From: an uncultured Oscillospiraceae bacterium | GTDB lineage: Bacteria; Bacillota; Clostridia; Oscillospirales; Oscillospiraceae | Reading direction: 5' to 3' | Length of the DNA stretch: 27,542 nt | Assembly (NCBI GenBank): GCA_910585735.1 | Contig: CAJUEU010000025.1 | Coordinates: 1 to 27,542 of the forward strand | In this document: piece by piece, positions 13,422 through 21,156 of the stretch | How the letters are laid out: each line of letters begins with the position of its first letter | Numbering within the stretch: position 1 is the stretch's first letter | Translations under genes and position numbers: made by a program | The notes under the pieces: model-generated | Seen by the model: only the letters and a program-made list of their open reading frames with translations | Database searches by the model: none | Told to the model about the DNA's origin: nothing

Positions 13422-14372
13422 TTGGACATCACCCAGCTGCGCTATTTTCTGAAAACCGTGGAGGCTATGAACTTCACCCGGGCGGCGGAGGGCCTGTTCA
13501 TCTCCCGGCAGGCCCTCCGCCAGGCCCTCTCCGCCCTGGAGCGGGAGTTGGGCCATCCCCTGTTCCACACCGACCACAACCGTCTCTTTCTCACAGAATA
13601 CGGAGAATATCTGGCCCAGGCCTGCACCGGCGCGGTCAAAGCTTTTGATGACCTGGAGGACAACGTGAAGCGCTTCTTCGGGCAGCAAACACCCCTGCGT
13701 TTTGCCTGGTCGGTGAGCCTCTCTCCCTATTCTCTGCCTGAGCTGGACCGAATCGTCCTCCGGGATTTTTCCGCAAAATTTCCCCATATTGAACTGGAAT
13801 CCCTTCCCTGCCCCGCGGACCGGGTCATTGACCTCCTGGAAAGCGGGGAGGCGGACTGCGGCTGCGTTCTCCAGATGCCCACCCCCCGAAGCGGCTATAC
13901 CGCCACGATCCTGCGCACCTCGCCGGTGGTCATCGACTCGGGCAAGAGTTCCCCTTATTACGGCCGCCCTGAGGTCACCCTGGCCGATCTGCCCAGCATC
14001 CCCCTCATCGGCATGGGAGCGTTGGACCGGATCGCAAGGCCCCTTTGGGAGGACTGCCGGCGCCTGGGCCTGAAGCTTGATTACCACTCGGTCCCCAACA
14101 CCATCGACGCCCTCTACCTCATACGCCACGGGGAAACCTCCGGCCTGAATACTCTGTCCCCCACCCCCGCGCCCAACACCGCCCCCGAAGCTCCCGCCGA
14201 ACGCATCCCCACCATTCTGCGGGGCTATACCTGGGAGTTGGTCCTCCTATGTTCTCAGGCTTCTCCCAGTTATCACGCCGCCCAGCTTCTCGCCTCCCAT
14301 ATCGTAAATCACTACCGGGAGCTTTTTGACGGCGGCCGGGATACCGCCCGGGAACAGGATCTGATCCCGTAG
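13422..14372 (+). CDS. LysR-family regulator 2
   Basis: A 316-residue paralogue of the regulator at 9808-10728. The winged helix is at residues 1-~62 (DITQLRYFLKTVEAMNFTRAAEGLFISRQALRQAL, LTEYGEYLA), followed by an effector domain sharing QMPTPRSGYTATILRTS and PLIGMGALDRIARPLWEDCRR with its relative. A proline/alanine-rich insert (TPAPNTAPEAPAE) near residue 255 is absent from paralogue 1. The start is TTG at 13422: AAAGGAG stands 7 nt upstream and the protein begins exactly where the family does. It is probably the regulator of reductase 2, from which it diverges. The rare TTG start and the long structured leader suggest lower expression than paralogue 1. A GATCCCG/CGGGATC hairpin spans the stop codon. 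Confidence 0.88.
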   Translation: MDITQLRYFLKTVEAMNFTRAAEGLFISRQALRQALSALERELGHPLFHTDHNRLFLTEYGEYLAQACTGAVKAFDDLEDNVKRFFGQQTPLRFAWSVSLSPYSLPELDRIVLRDFSAKFPHIELESLPCPADRVIDLLESGEADCGCVLQMPTPRSGYTATILRTSPVVIDSGKSSPYYGRPEVTLADLPSIPLIGMGALDRIARPLWEDCRRLGLKLDYHSVPNTIDALYLIRHGETSGLNTLSPTPAPNTAPEAPAERIPTILRGYTWELVLLCSQASPSYHAAQLLASHIVNHYRELFDGGRDTAREQDLIP

Positions 14373-14515
14373 GGGCGGGATCGTCCCTCTCCGGCTTTCT
14401 CCCCTTGGAAAAAATTTTTCAATTTTCGGAACTTTTTTTGCCTTCCTCCGTCAAAGCTATGGATGTGATCCCAAACATCCCCCTTAAATTTTGAAATGAA
14501 AAGGAGATCCTGATC

Positions 14516-14989
14516 ATGAAACGCAACCGTTTGTTCGCCCTGCTCCTCACCGGCATCCTGTCCCTCTCCCTGCTCGCCGCCTGCGGCAAGAAGGACGACG
14601 CCAAGGAGATCGACATCCCCGCCCTCTGGACCACCATCACTGAGAAGGTGGAGCTGCCCGACCTGATGGAGTTGGATGACACCACCTTGAAGGACATCTA
14701 CGGCATCGACCCCGCCGACCTGGAAAGCTATACCGCCCGGATCCCCTTTATGAATGTGCAGGCCACCGAGTTCTTCATCGCCAAGGTGAAGGAGGGGCAG
14801 CTGGACGCCGTGAAGGAGGCCATCAGCAAGCGGCAGGCCGCCCTGGACGAGCAGTGGAGCCAGTATCTCCCCGACCAGTATGAGCTGGTGAAGAACTACA
14901 AGCTGGAGACCGTGGGCAACTACGTGCTCTTCTGCGTCTGCGCAAAGGCCGACGATGTGGTCAAGCTCTTTACCGACGCCGCCAAATAA
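14516..14989 (+). CDS. DUF4358 lipoprotein 1
   Basis: A 157-residue surface lipoprotein: basic start MKRNR, hydrophobic core, lipobox LAAC with Cys23. The body has the DUF4358 pattern: helix IDIPALWTTITEKVELPDLMELD, then DLESYTARIPFMNVQATEFFIAKVKEGQLDAVKEAI, and a final strand YVLFCVCAKADDVVKLF. Proteins of this group often lie near MBOAT and DHHW genes in Clostridia, as here; their biochemical role is not known. AAAAGGAG precedes the ATG. The next gene, another DUF4358 lipoprotein, starts 42 bp downstream, so the two are probably cotranscribed. I see no convincing promoter in the 143 bp after LysR 2. Confidence 0.85.
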   Translation: MKRNRLFALLLTGILSLSLLAACGKKDDAKEIDIPALWTTITEKVELPDLMELDDTTLKDIYGIDPADLESYTARIPFMNVQATEFFIAKVKEGQLDAVKEAISKRQAALDEQWSQYLPDQYELVKNYKLETVGNYVLFCVCAKADDVVKLFTDAAK

Positions 14990-15031
14990 GTCTTCTCCCC
15001 CCGCACTTCACACATAGAAAGGAATCGTCTT

Positions 15032-15790
15032 ATGAAATACCGTTCTCTTTCCGCCCTGGGCCTGGCCGGGGCTCTGCTCTTCACCCTGGCCGCGTGCTCT
15101 CCCAAGGAGCCGGAGGCCACCCCTACCCCCGAGGCCCTTCCCTCTGAGAGCATGAATGTCATCACTCCCACCCCCGAGGCCCTTCCCTCTGAGAGCATGA
15201 ACATCGTCACCCCGGAGCCCACCGAGACCCCGGAGACTCAGCCTACCGAGTCGGTGAATGTGATCACCCCGGAGGAGTCTGACGCTGTGGTAAAGCCTCT
15301 GGAGTCCCAGACCCCCGTGGTCTCGGCACCTCCTTCGGCCACTCCCGCCCCCACCGCTACCCCGGAGCCTACCGCGGAGCCTTCTCCCGAGCCCACCCCT
15401 GAGGCCAAGGCACCCACCGCCAAGGAGGTTTACAGCGCTGTCTCCGCCAAGGCGGGCGGCACCGCCATGATCGACGCCTCCTTTGCTCTGGACGCATACT
15501 ACCCCACCCTGAGCGAGGCGGATTTTGAGGACTTTGTGCTCTACATGCCTGACGCCAGCGCCAAGATCGAGGAGATCCTCGTGGGCAAGGTGGCCGCCGG
15601 GCAGATGGACGCCGTCAAGGCGGCCTGCGAAAGCCGCCAGCAGGGCATGAAGGAGGAGGCCGCGGAATACGCTACCACCGGCGACTATGTGGACAGCTAC
15701 CAGCTTGTCACCGTGGGGGACTGGATCCTCTTCTGCGTTTGCTCCGATGCCTCCGGCGCGGCGTCCGCTTTCCGGGACGCGGTACAGTGA
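15032..15790 (+). CDS. DUF4358 lipoprotein 2 with repeat-rich linker
   Basis: A 252-residue lipoprotein: signal MKYRSLSALGLAGALLFTLAAC with lipobox Cys22. It has a ~105-residue linker rich in Pro, Thr, Glu and Ala, and a C-terminal DUF4358 domain (from about residue 130: TAKEVYSAVSAKAGGTAMID, LYMPDASAKIEEILVGKVAAGQMDAVKAA, final ILFCVCSDASGAASAF). The domain clearly resembles that of the preceding gene. The linker starts with a 15-residue unit repeated twice and a third degenerate copy; it probably spans the cell wall to present the domain. AAAGGAA precedes the ATG. The MBOAT gene follows after 140 bp. Confidence 0.87.
   Translation: MKYRSLSALGLAGALLFTLAACSPKEPEATPTPEALPSESMNVITPTPEALPSESMNIVTPEPTETPETQPTESVNVITPEESDAVVKPLESQTPVVSAPPSATPAPTATPEPTAEPSPEPTPEAKAPTAKEVYSAVSAKAGGTAMIDASFALDAYYPTLSEADFEDFVLYMPDASAKIEEILVGKVAAGQMDAVKAACESRQQGMKEEAAEYATTGDYVDSYQLVTVGDWILFCVCSDASGAASAFRDAVQ
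15119..15208 (+). repeat. Two 45-bp in-frame tandem repeats inside lipoprotein 2
   Basis: Units 15119-15163 and 15164-15208 encode TPTPEALPSESMNVI and TPTPEALPSESMNIV. They differ at only a few bases, mainly at their ends. A third partial unit (PTESVNVI) follows near 15243. The repeat length is a multiple of three, so copy changes keep the frame. Confidence 0.85.
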
Positions 15791-15869
15791 TCCCCCCTTT
15801 TTATCGGTTCCTTTTCTTTGGTTTCTTATGCTCCAAAATCGATACAAACATCAAAAATCGGTTAACCTG

Positions 15870-15908
15870 CAGTTATGGGCGTCCGCGCCACGCGGACGCC
15901 CATAACTG
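15870..15908. repeat. Perfect 18-bp palindrome upstream of the MBOAT gene
   Basis: Arms CAGTTATGGGCGTCCGCG (15870-15887) and its exact complement (15891-15908) flank CCA. No T run follows. It ends 7 bp before the Shine-Dalgarno site of the MBOAT gene, so as RNA it would stand right beside the ribosome binding site. Confidence 0.75.
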
Positions 15909-15930
15909 AGTGGTCAAAGGAGGTTTCGGC

Positions 15931-17334
15931 TTGGTTTTCTCCACGCCCTTTTTTCTCTTCACCTATTTCCCTCTTGTACTGGCCATCCACGCCATAACGC
16001 CTCTAAAATGGCGCAACGCGGTCCTGCTGGTGGTCAACCTGATTTTTTACGGCTGGAAAAAGCCGGCCTATATCCTTATCATGTTCGCCTCCATCGGCAT
16101 CGACTATGTCCACGGACTGCTGGTGGAAAAGGCCAAGGGCGCCGGCAATGACAAGCGGGCCAAACGGTATGTGATCCAATCCATGGCCTTCAACCTGGCA
16201 CTGCTGGGCTTCTTCAAATACTGGGACTTTATTGCCGGAAGCCTTCACGGCCTGGGCCTCACCTTTATGCCTGTGCTGGGGCTGGAGTTGCCCATCGGCA
16301 TCTCCTTCTACACCTTCCAGACCATGAGCTATACCGTGGATGTCTATCGGGGCGACGCCAAGGCCCAGCGGAACATTGTAAACTTCGGCACCTTTGTCAC
16401 CCTCTTCCCCCAACTCATCGCCGGCCCCATCCTCAAGTATAAGGACCTGGCCGACCAGATCGACGAGCGGGATTATCCCATCGAGCGGTTTGCCGCCGGA
16501 GTGCAGATCTTCACGGTGGGCCTCGCCAAAAAGGTCCTTCTGGCCAACAACCTGGGCTCTCTGTGGGACTACTACAAGGCCCTGCCCGCCGGAGAGCTCA
16601 CCACCGCCGGGGCCTGGCTGGGCATCGTGGCCTTTGCCTTTCACCTCTACTTCGACTTCTCCGGCTACTCGGACATGGCGGTTGGGTTGGGCCAAATGCT
16701 GGGCTTTGAGTTCCTGGGGAACTTCAACTACCCCTACATGGCCAAGTCCATCACCGACTTCTGGCGGCGGTGGCACATCTCGCTGTCCTCCTGGTTCCGG
16801 GATTACCTCTATATCCCTCTGGGGGGCAGCCGCTGCTCCAAGGGGCGGCTGGTGTTTAACCTGATGGCGGTATGGACCGCTACGGGCATCTGGCACGGAG
16901 CCAACTGGAATTTCCTTCTCTGGGGCATTTACTACGGTGTTCTTTTGGTGCTGGAGAAGCTGGTGTGGGGCAAGGCCCTGCAAAAGCTTCCCGCCGCCCT
17001 TCAGCATGTCTACGCTCTGGCGCTGGTTCTCATTGGTTGGGCACTCTTCGCCATTGAGGACTTCTCCGCCCTGGGTCCCTATCTGGGGTCCATGCTGGGC
17101 TTTGCCGGGGGCGGGCTTGTAAACGGGACGGTCTTCTACCACCTGCGCTCTTACACCCTCATTCTCCTGCTGGCGGCGGTGGGCTCCTCCCCGCTGGTGA
17201 AAAGCCTGTGGCACAAGCTGCCTGGTAAGGCCCAGAAGCTCCTTTGCCCTCTGCTGATCTTGGCGGGACTCCTTCTCTCCACCGCCTACCTGGTGGACGG
17301 CACCTACAACCCCTTCCTGTACTTCCAATTCTAA
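15931..17334 (+). CDS. MBOAT O-acyltransferase (AlgI-like)
   Basis: A 467-residue polytopic membrane enzyme that moves acyl groups, probably acetyl, across the membrane for attachment to surface glycans. Many hydrophobic segments span the length. MBOAT landmarks are PIGISFYTFQTMSYTVDVYRG (121-141), HLYFDFSGYSDMAVGLG (238-254), FWRRWHISLSSWFRDYLYIPLGG with His282, and the catalytic-type WHGANWNFLLWG with His322. The length agrees with AlgI homologues. The start is TTG at 15931, since AAAGGAGG ends 7 nt upstream; the GTG at 15910 lies before that site. The DHHW gene begins 12 bp after the stop. The two DUF4358 lipoproteins upstream are probable partners. Confidence 0.93.
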   Translation: MVFSTPFFLFTYFPLVLAIHAITPLKWRNAVLLVVNLIFYGWKKPAYILIMFASIGIDYVHGLLVEKAKGAGNDKRAKRYVIQSMAFNLALLGFFKYWDFIAGSLHGLGLTFMPVLGLELPIGISFYTFQTMSYTVDVYRGDAKAQRNIVNFGTFVTLFPQLIAGPILKYKDLADQIDERDYPIERFAAGVQIFTVGLAKKVLLANNLGSLWDYYKALPAGELTTAGAWLGIVAFAFHLYFDFSGYSDMAVGLGQMLGFEFLGNFNYPYMAKSITDFWRRWHISLSSWFRDYLYIPLGGSRCSKGRLVFNLMAVWTATGIWHGANWNFLLWGIYYGVLLVLEKLVWGKALQKLPAALQHVYALALVLIGWALFAIEDFSALGPYLGSMLGFAGGGLVNGTVFYHLRSYTLILLLAAVGSSPLVKSLWHKLPGKAQKLLCPLLILAGLLLSTAYLVDGTYNPFLYFQF

Positions 17335-17346
17335 TGAGGTGATCCT

Positions 17347-18537
17347 ATGAACAAAAATTACGCCCGATTCCTTTCCGCCCTGTTTTGCGGCCTTCTGGCA
17401 GTGCTCTTCACCGCCAACGCCCTCACCCCGGACAAGGAGTTCTCCCAGGTGGAAAACCGTGCCCTGGCTCAGAGGCCCCATATCACCGGGGACACCTTCC
17501 AGCTCCCCCCCCTCTCCGGCCTTTTTACCTCCAACCAGGGAGGTGACTTCTTTACCGGCAAGCTCATGAGCGACTATGAGACCTATGTCATCGACCAGTT
17601 CGTCCTTCGGGATACTTGGGTGGCGGCCAAGGCTTACGCCGAAATGCTGATCGGGAAGAAGGAAAACAACAACGTATATTTCTGCGAGGACGGAAGCCTT
17701 ATCACCCGGTTTGACGCCCCCGACGAGAAGCGGCTGGAGAGAAACTTCAACTCCGTGTCCAAGTTTGCCGCCAGCGTGGACGTCCCGGTGTATTTCGGTC
17801 TCATCCCCACCCAGGCCAGCGTCTGGGCGGATAAGCTGCCCGCCGGCGCGCCCAACTATGACCAGAACCTGGTGCTGGAGGCCGCCGGGAAGGCGGTCAC
17901 CGGGACCACCCAGCTCGACCTGGCTACCAATCTCAACGGACATAAGGACGAGGCCATCTTTTACCGCACCGACCACCACTGGACCTCCCTGGGGGCCTAT
18001 TACGGCTATGTCTCGGTGATGGAGGGGCTGGGCCGGGGGGACGAGGTCATCCCCCTGGAGGACTACGCCAAAACCACCGTGTCCACCGAGTTTTACGGCA
18101 CGGTATTCTCCTCCTCCGGGGTGCGGTGGGTGAAGCCCGACGAGATGGACACCTATGTCCCCGCTGACGGGCTCAAGCTCATCACGGTATCCACCAACGC
18201 CTCCGGCCTGGAGGAGCGGACCGAGCGGCCCTTCTATGACGAGAGCTACCTGGAGGTCAAGGACAAGTACTCCATGTTCCTGGGCGGTCAGCAGCCTCTG
18301 GGCGTGGTCTACACCGGGAATACCGACAAGCCCAAGCTCCTGCTTGTCCGGGACAGCTACTCCGACTCCCTGGTCCCCTTCCTCACCCCCCACTTCTCCG
18401 AGATCCACCTGATGGACCTGCGCTATTACAAGACCTCGGCCAGCGAGTATATTGCCAAAAACGGCATTGACGCCGCCCTGGTCCTTTACTCCGTCCCCAA
18501 CTTTACCAGCGACACCAACCTGGTATTTTTGCGGTGA
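17347..18537 (+). CDS. DHHW-family protein (AlgJ/AlgX-like, acyl transfer partner)
   Basis: A 396-residue exported or membrane-anchored protein. An N-terminal hydrophobic segment (FLSALFCGLLAVLFTANAL) is followed by FSQVENRALAQRP, a common start of these proteins. The name motif DHHW is at residues 209-212 within YRTDHHWTSLGAYYGY. A serine stretch RDSYSDSLVPF (335-345) and LMDLRYYK follow, as in SGNH-like AlgJ/AlgX relatives. These proteins act outside the membrane to complete O-acetylation started by the MBOAT protein. GAGGTG lies 5 nt before the ATG, 12 bp after the MBOAT stop, so the two form one transcript, ended by the terminator at 18556. The acceptor glycan is unknown. Confidence 0.92.
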   Translation: MNKNYARFLSALFCGLLAVLFTANALTPDKEFSQVENRALAQRPHITGDTFQLPPLSGLFTSNQGGDFFTGKLMSDYETYVIDQFVLRDTWVAAKAYAEMLIGKKENNNVYFCEDGSLITRFDAPDEKRLERNFNSVSKFAASVDVPVYFGLIPTQASVWADKLPAGAPNYDQNLVLEAAGKAVTGTTQLDLATNLNGHKDEAIFYRTDHHWTSLGAYYGYVSVMEGLGRGDEVIPLEDYAKTTVSTEFYGTVFSSSGVRWVKPDEMDTYVPADGLKLITVSTNASGLEERTERPFYDESYLEVKDKYSMFLGGQQPLGVVYTGNTDKPKLLLVRDSYSDSLVPFLTPHFSEIHLMDLRYYKTSASEYIAKNGIDAALVLYSVPNFTSDTNLVFLR

Positions 18538-18555
18538 CCCCCTCCGTTTCTCCGT

Positions 18556-18588
18556 CCCGGACAGCTTCGGCTGTCCGGGCTCCTTTTT
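18556..18588 (+). terminator. Terminator of the DUF4358-MBOAT-DHHW cluster
   Basis: A perfect 10-bp stem CCCGGACAGC / GCTGTCCGGG with a TTCG tetraloop (18556-18579) is followed by CTCC and five T. It starts 18 bp past the DHHW stop. Confidence 0.85.
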
Positions 18589-18612
18589 GCCCTTCGGGGC
18601 TGTCCGGCTCCA

Positions 18613-18658
18613 AACAGGTCAGGGCGCCTCGGGATATGATCCCCTCAGCTGACCTGTT
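18613..18658. repeat. Nested hairpin in the 281-bp intergenic region
   Basis: Outer arms AACAGGTCAG / CTGACCTGTT (18613-18622 and 18649-18658) enclose an inner hairpin GGGAT-ATG-ATCCC. It is followed by CTTTG, too poor in T for a clear terminator. The rest of 18538-18818 holds the terminator at 18556 and A/T-rich promoter-like DNA. Confidence 0.5.
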
Positions 18659-18725
18659 CTTTGCCCTTCCCACAAAAATTTTGTATTTTTTTGTAAATTT
18701 CCATCTTCCTATTTAAAAGGAATCG

Positions 18726-18734
18726 TGATAGAAT
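18726..18734 (+). promoter_or_regulatory. Possible extended -10 promoter of the lipoprotein gene at 18819
   Basis: TGATAGAAT has the TGn extension and a TAGAAT hexamer. The -35 position (TTCCTA, 17 bp upstream) is weak. The A/T-rich DNA upstream (18674-18720) could act as an UP-type element. Confidence 0.4.
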
Positions 18735-18818
18735 AGATTAGCATACGGGCCACGCTCATTTTGCGTCCCGGGGAGAATTCTCTCCCACTATTTCTTTTAA
18801 TCTGAGGAGCAATATCAC

Positions 18819-19559
18819 ATGAATCGGAAAAATTTTGGCAAACGCATCCTTACCCTGTCCCTGGCCGCTCTTATGGTCCTGGGCCTCACCGCCTGCCGTG
18901 ACACCAGCGGCGGCCTGTCTGCCGACGACGCCAAGAAGTGCGTGCAGGTGGAGATGGACACCACCTATAAGGGCGAGTTCAGCGGCTTCGTGGACTTCTA
19001 CAACAACGTGACCACCAGCGACGCCAAGGAGCAGTATGACGCCAACGTGGAGGGCGAGGCCTTCATCTTCCTGGACGGCATGGGCATTCCCACTCTGGAG
19101 GACCAGAACACCGTGGTAGAGGCCACCGATTTGCAGCTCCACCGGCTCAAGGAGCTTTACAAGCAGATCTACGCCAAGAGCGACTATACCGTAGTCTCCT
19201 CCACCAAGCAGGAGGACGGCACCTTCTCCGTCAAGGTGACCATTCGTCCTCTGGACGTGTTCACCCTTCTGATGGAGGATTACGACGCCGGCTTTGAGGC
19301 CTTCTGGACCAAGTTTGACGCGGTGGATACCGACTCCATGAGCAACGATGAGTTTGTCACCTGGTACAACGAGACCCTTGCCCCGGAGTTTTACGACACC
19401 CTTCTGAATATTTTGGAGGAGCAGATCCCCGACATTGGCTACAAAGAGGAAAAGTCCATCGTGATCCAGGTCCAGCAGGATGAGGACGGCTCTCTTTACA
19501 TCAGCAGCGAGGATCTCCAGAACCTGGACCGGCTTATTATTGATTACAGCGGCGAATAA
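18819..19559 (+). CDS. Lipoprotein of unknown function
   Basis: A 246-residue surface lipoprotein: MNRKNFGKR, hydrophobic core, lipobox LTAC with Cys26. The mature part is acidic and mixed alpha/beta by appearance (CVQVEMDTTYKGEFSGFVDFYNN, TVVSSTKQEDGTFSVKVTIRPLDVF, WYNETLAPEFYDTLLNILEEQI, SIVIQVQQDEDGSLYISSEDLQNLD). It resembles small lipoproteins of Firmicutes with an NTF2-like or DUF5105-like body, but I cannot assign a family with confidence. GAGGAG lies 9 nt before the ATG. The DUF1846 gene starts 49 bp downstream with no terminator between, so they probably share a transcript. Confidence 0.82.
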   Translation: MNRKNFGKRILTLSLAALMVLGLTACRDTSGGLSADDAKKCVQVEMDTTYKGEFSGFVDFYNNVTTSDAKEQYDANVEGEAFIFLDGMGIPTLEDQNTVVEATDLQLHRLKELYKQIYAKSDYTVVSSTKQEDGTFSVKVTIRPLDVFTLLMEDYDAGFEAFWTKFDAVDTDSMSNDEFVTWYNETLAPEFYDTLLNILEEQIPDIGYKEEKSIVIQVQQDEDGSLYISSEDLQNLDRLIIDYSGE

Positions 19560-19608
19560 TTCGCCCTTTTCCATTCAAAAAACAGCCGGGACCCGGGAGG
19601 ACGCCGTC

Positions 19609-21090
19609 ATGAAGCTTGGCTTTGACAACAACAAATATTTAGAGACCCAGTCTCTCCATATCAAGGAGCGGATCCGCCAGTTCGGCGGCAAGCTCTATCT
19701 GGAGTTCGGCGGCAAGCTTTTTGACGACTATCACGCCGCCCGGGTGCTCCCCGGCTTTGCCCCCGACAGCAAAATCCGAATGCTCACCCAGCTCAAGGAT
19801 CAGGCTGAGGTGGTCATCGCCGTGTGCGCCGCCGACATTGAGAAGAACAAGGTCCGGGGCGACCTGGGCATCACTTACGATGTGGACGTGCTCCGGCTCA
19901 TTGACGCCTTCCGGGAGATGGGGCTTTATGTGGGCAGCGTGGTCATCACCCGCTTCACCGGCCAGTCGGCCGCCGAGGCTTTTCAGAACCGTCTGGAGGC
20001 CCTGGGCGTGAAAGTCTACCGCCACTATCCCATTGAGGGCTACCCCCACAACATCCCCCTCATCGTCAGTGAGGAGGGCTATGGCAAAAACCAGTTTGTG
20101 GAGACCTCCCGGCCCCTGGTGGTGGTCACCGCTCCCGGCCCGGGCAGCGGCAAGATGGCGGTGTGCCTCTCCCAGCTCTACCACGAGTACCAGCGGGGGG
20201 TGAAGGCGGGTTACGCCAAATTTGAGACCTTCCCCATCTGGAACCTGCCTCTGGACCACCCGGTGAACCGGGCCTACGAGGCGGCCACCGCCGACCTTAA
20301 CGATGTGAATATGATCGACCCCTTCCACCTGTCCGCCTACGGCGAGACCACGGTGAACTACAACCGGGATGTGGAGGTTTTCCCCGTCCTCTCCCGGATC
20401 TTTGAGACCATCATGGGGGAGAGCCCCTACAAATCCCCCACCGACATGGGGGTCAACATGGCGGGGCACTGCATCTTTGACGACGAGGCCGTCCGCTTCG
20501 CCGCCAAGCAGGAGATCATCCGGCGGTACTACGACGCCCTCTGTGACCGGCGAAAGGGCATGGGCAGCGACGAGACGGTCTACAAGCTGGAGCTGCTCAT
20601 GAATCAGGTGGGAGTGACCTCCGCTGACCGAACCGTCATCGGCGCCGCCCTCACCGTGGCCGAGGAGACCGGCTCCCCCGCCACCGCCATTGAGCTGCCC
20701 GACGGACGGGTGGTCACCGGCAAGACCTCCGACCTGATGGGTCCTGCTGCCGGCGCCGTCCTCAACGCCCTCAAGGCCCTGGCCGGCATCCCCCAGACCT
20801 TGGACCTCATCTCCCCCGAGGCCATCATGCCCATCCAGCACCTGAAGGTGGAGCACCTTGGCAGCTTGAACCCCCGGCTCCACTCGGACGAGGTGCTCAT
20901 CGCCCTGGCCTCCAGCGCCACCACCAACCCCCTGGCCGACAAGGCCATGGACCAGTTGGCCTCCCTCCGGGACTGCCAGGCCCACGTGTCGGTGATGCTC
21001 TCGGCCACCGATATGCGGCTCTACAAAAAGCTGGGGCTGCAGGTGACCTGCGAGCCCCAGTACGAGACCAAAAAGCTGTACCACCGTTGA
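19609..21090 (+). CDS. DUF1846 family protein
   Basis: A 493-residue cytoplasmic protein of the DUF1846 family, whose function is not established. The family pattern runs the full length: GFDNNKYLETQSLHIKERI at the start, KLFDDYHAARVLPGF, VVVTAPGPGSGKMAVCLSQLYHE (a glycine-rich, P-loop-like turn at 175-182), PLDHPVNRAYEAATADLNDVNMIDPFH and LHSDEVLIALASSATTNP near the end. No signal or membrane segment is visible. The ATG at 19609 has GGGAGG 8 nt upstream; the frame open from 19480 is read-through of the lipoprotein gene. The stop codon overlaps the promoter of the ABC-F gene. Confidence 0.88.
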   Translation: MKLGFDNNKYLETQSLHIKERIRQFGGKLYLEFGGKLFDDYHAARVLPGFAPDSKIRMLTQLKDQAEVVIAVCAADIEKNKVRGDLGITYDVDVLRLIDAFREMGLYVGSVVITRFTGQSAAEAFQNRLEALGVKVYRHYPIEGYPHNIPLIVSEEGYGKNQFVETSRPLVVVTAPGPGSGKMAVCLSQLYHEYQRGVKAGYAKFETFPIWNLPLDHPVNRAYEAATADLNDVNMIDPFHLSAYGETTVNYNRDVEVFPVLSRIFETIMGESPYKSPTDMGVNMAGHCIFDDEAVRFAAKQEIIRRYYDALCDRRKGMGSDETVYKLELLMNQVGVTSADRTVIGAALTVAEETGSPATAIELPDGRVVTGKTSDLMGPAAGAVLNALKALAGIPQTLDLISPEAIMPIQHLKVEHLGSLNPRLHSDEVLIALASSATTNPLADKAMDQLASLRDCQAHVSVMLSATDMRLYKKLGLQVTCEPQYETKKLYHR

Positions 21091-21115
21091 CAGAACGGGT
21101 TTTCTCTGGTATCAT
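21087..21115 (+). promoter_or_regulatory. Promoter of the ABC-F gene
   Basis: TTGACA (21087-21092), a 17-bp spacer and TATCAT (21110-21115). The -35 box overlaps the TGA stop of the DUF1846 gene. Transcription should begin near 21122, giving a ~264-nt leader. Confidence 0.85.
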
Positions 21116-21144
21116 GGTACTATCAAACTGAAAAGGGTGAAAGC

Positions 21145-21156
21145 ATGCGCAAGTAA
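21145..21156 (+). CDS. Three-codon leader peptide (M-R-K) of the ABC-F attenuator
   Basis: ATG-CGC-AAG-TAA is preceded by AAGGGTG 5 nt upstream, about 23 nt from the predicted transcript start. Very short translated uORFs are usual in leaders of antibiotic-responsive ABC-F genes, where a stalled ribosome changes RNA folding. Its coding status is inferred from site and spacing only. Confidence 0.55.
   Translation: MRK

Noticed and set aside
16003..18408. 801-codon open frame on the - strand
   Set aside because: It is fully antisense to the MBOAT and DHHW genes, whose family motifs are unmistakable; its composition (V/G/H/Q-rich) is that of a shadow frame.
19480..19608. Extension of the DUF1846 frame upstream
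   Set aside because: It overlaps the lipoprotein gene in another frame; the 19609 ATG has GGGAGG and matches the family start.
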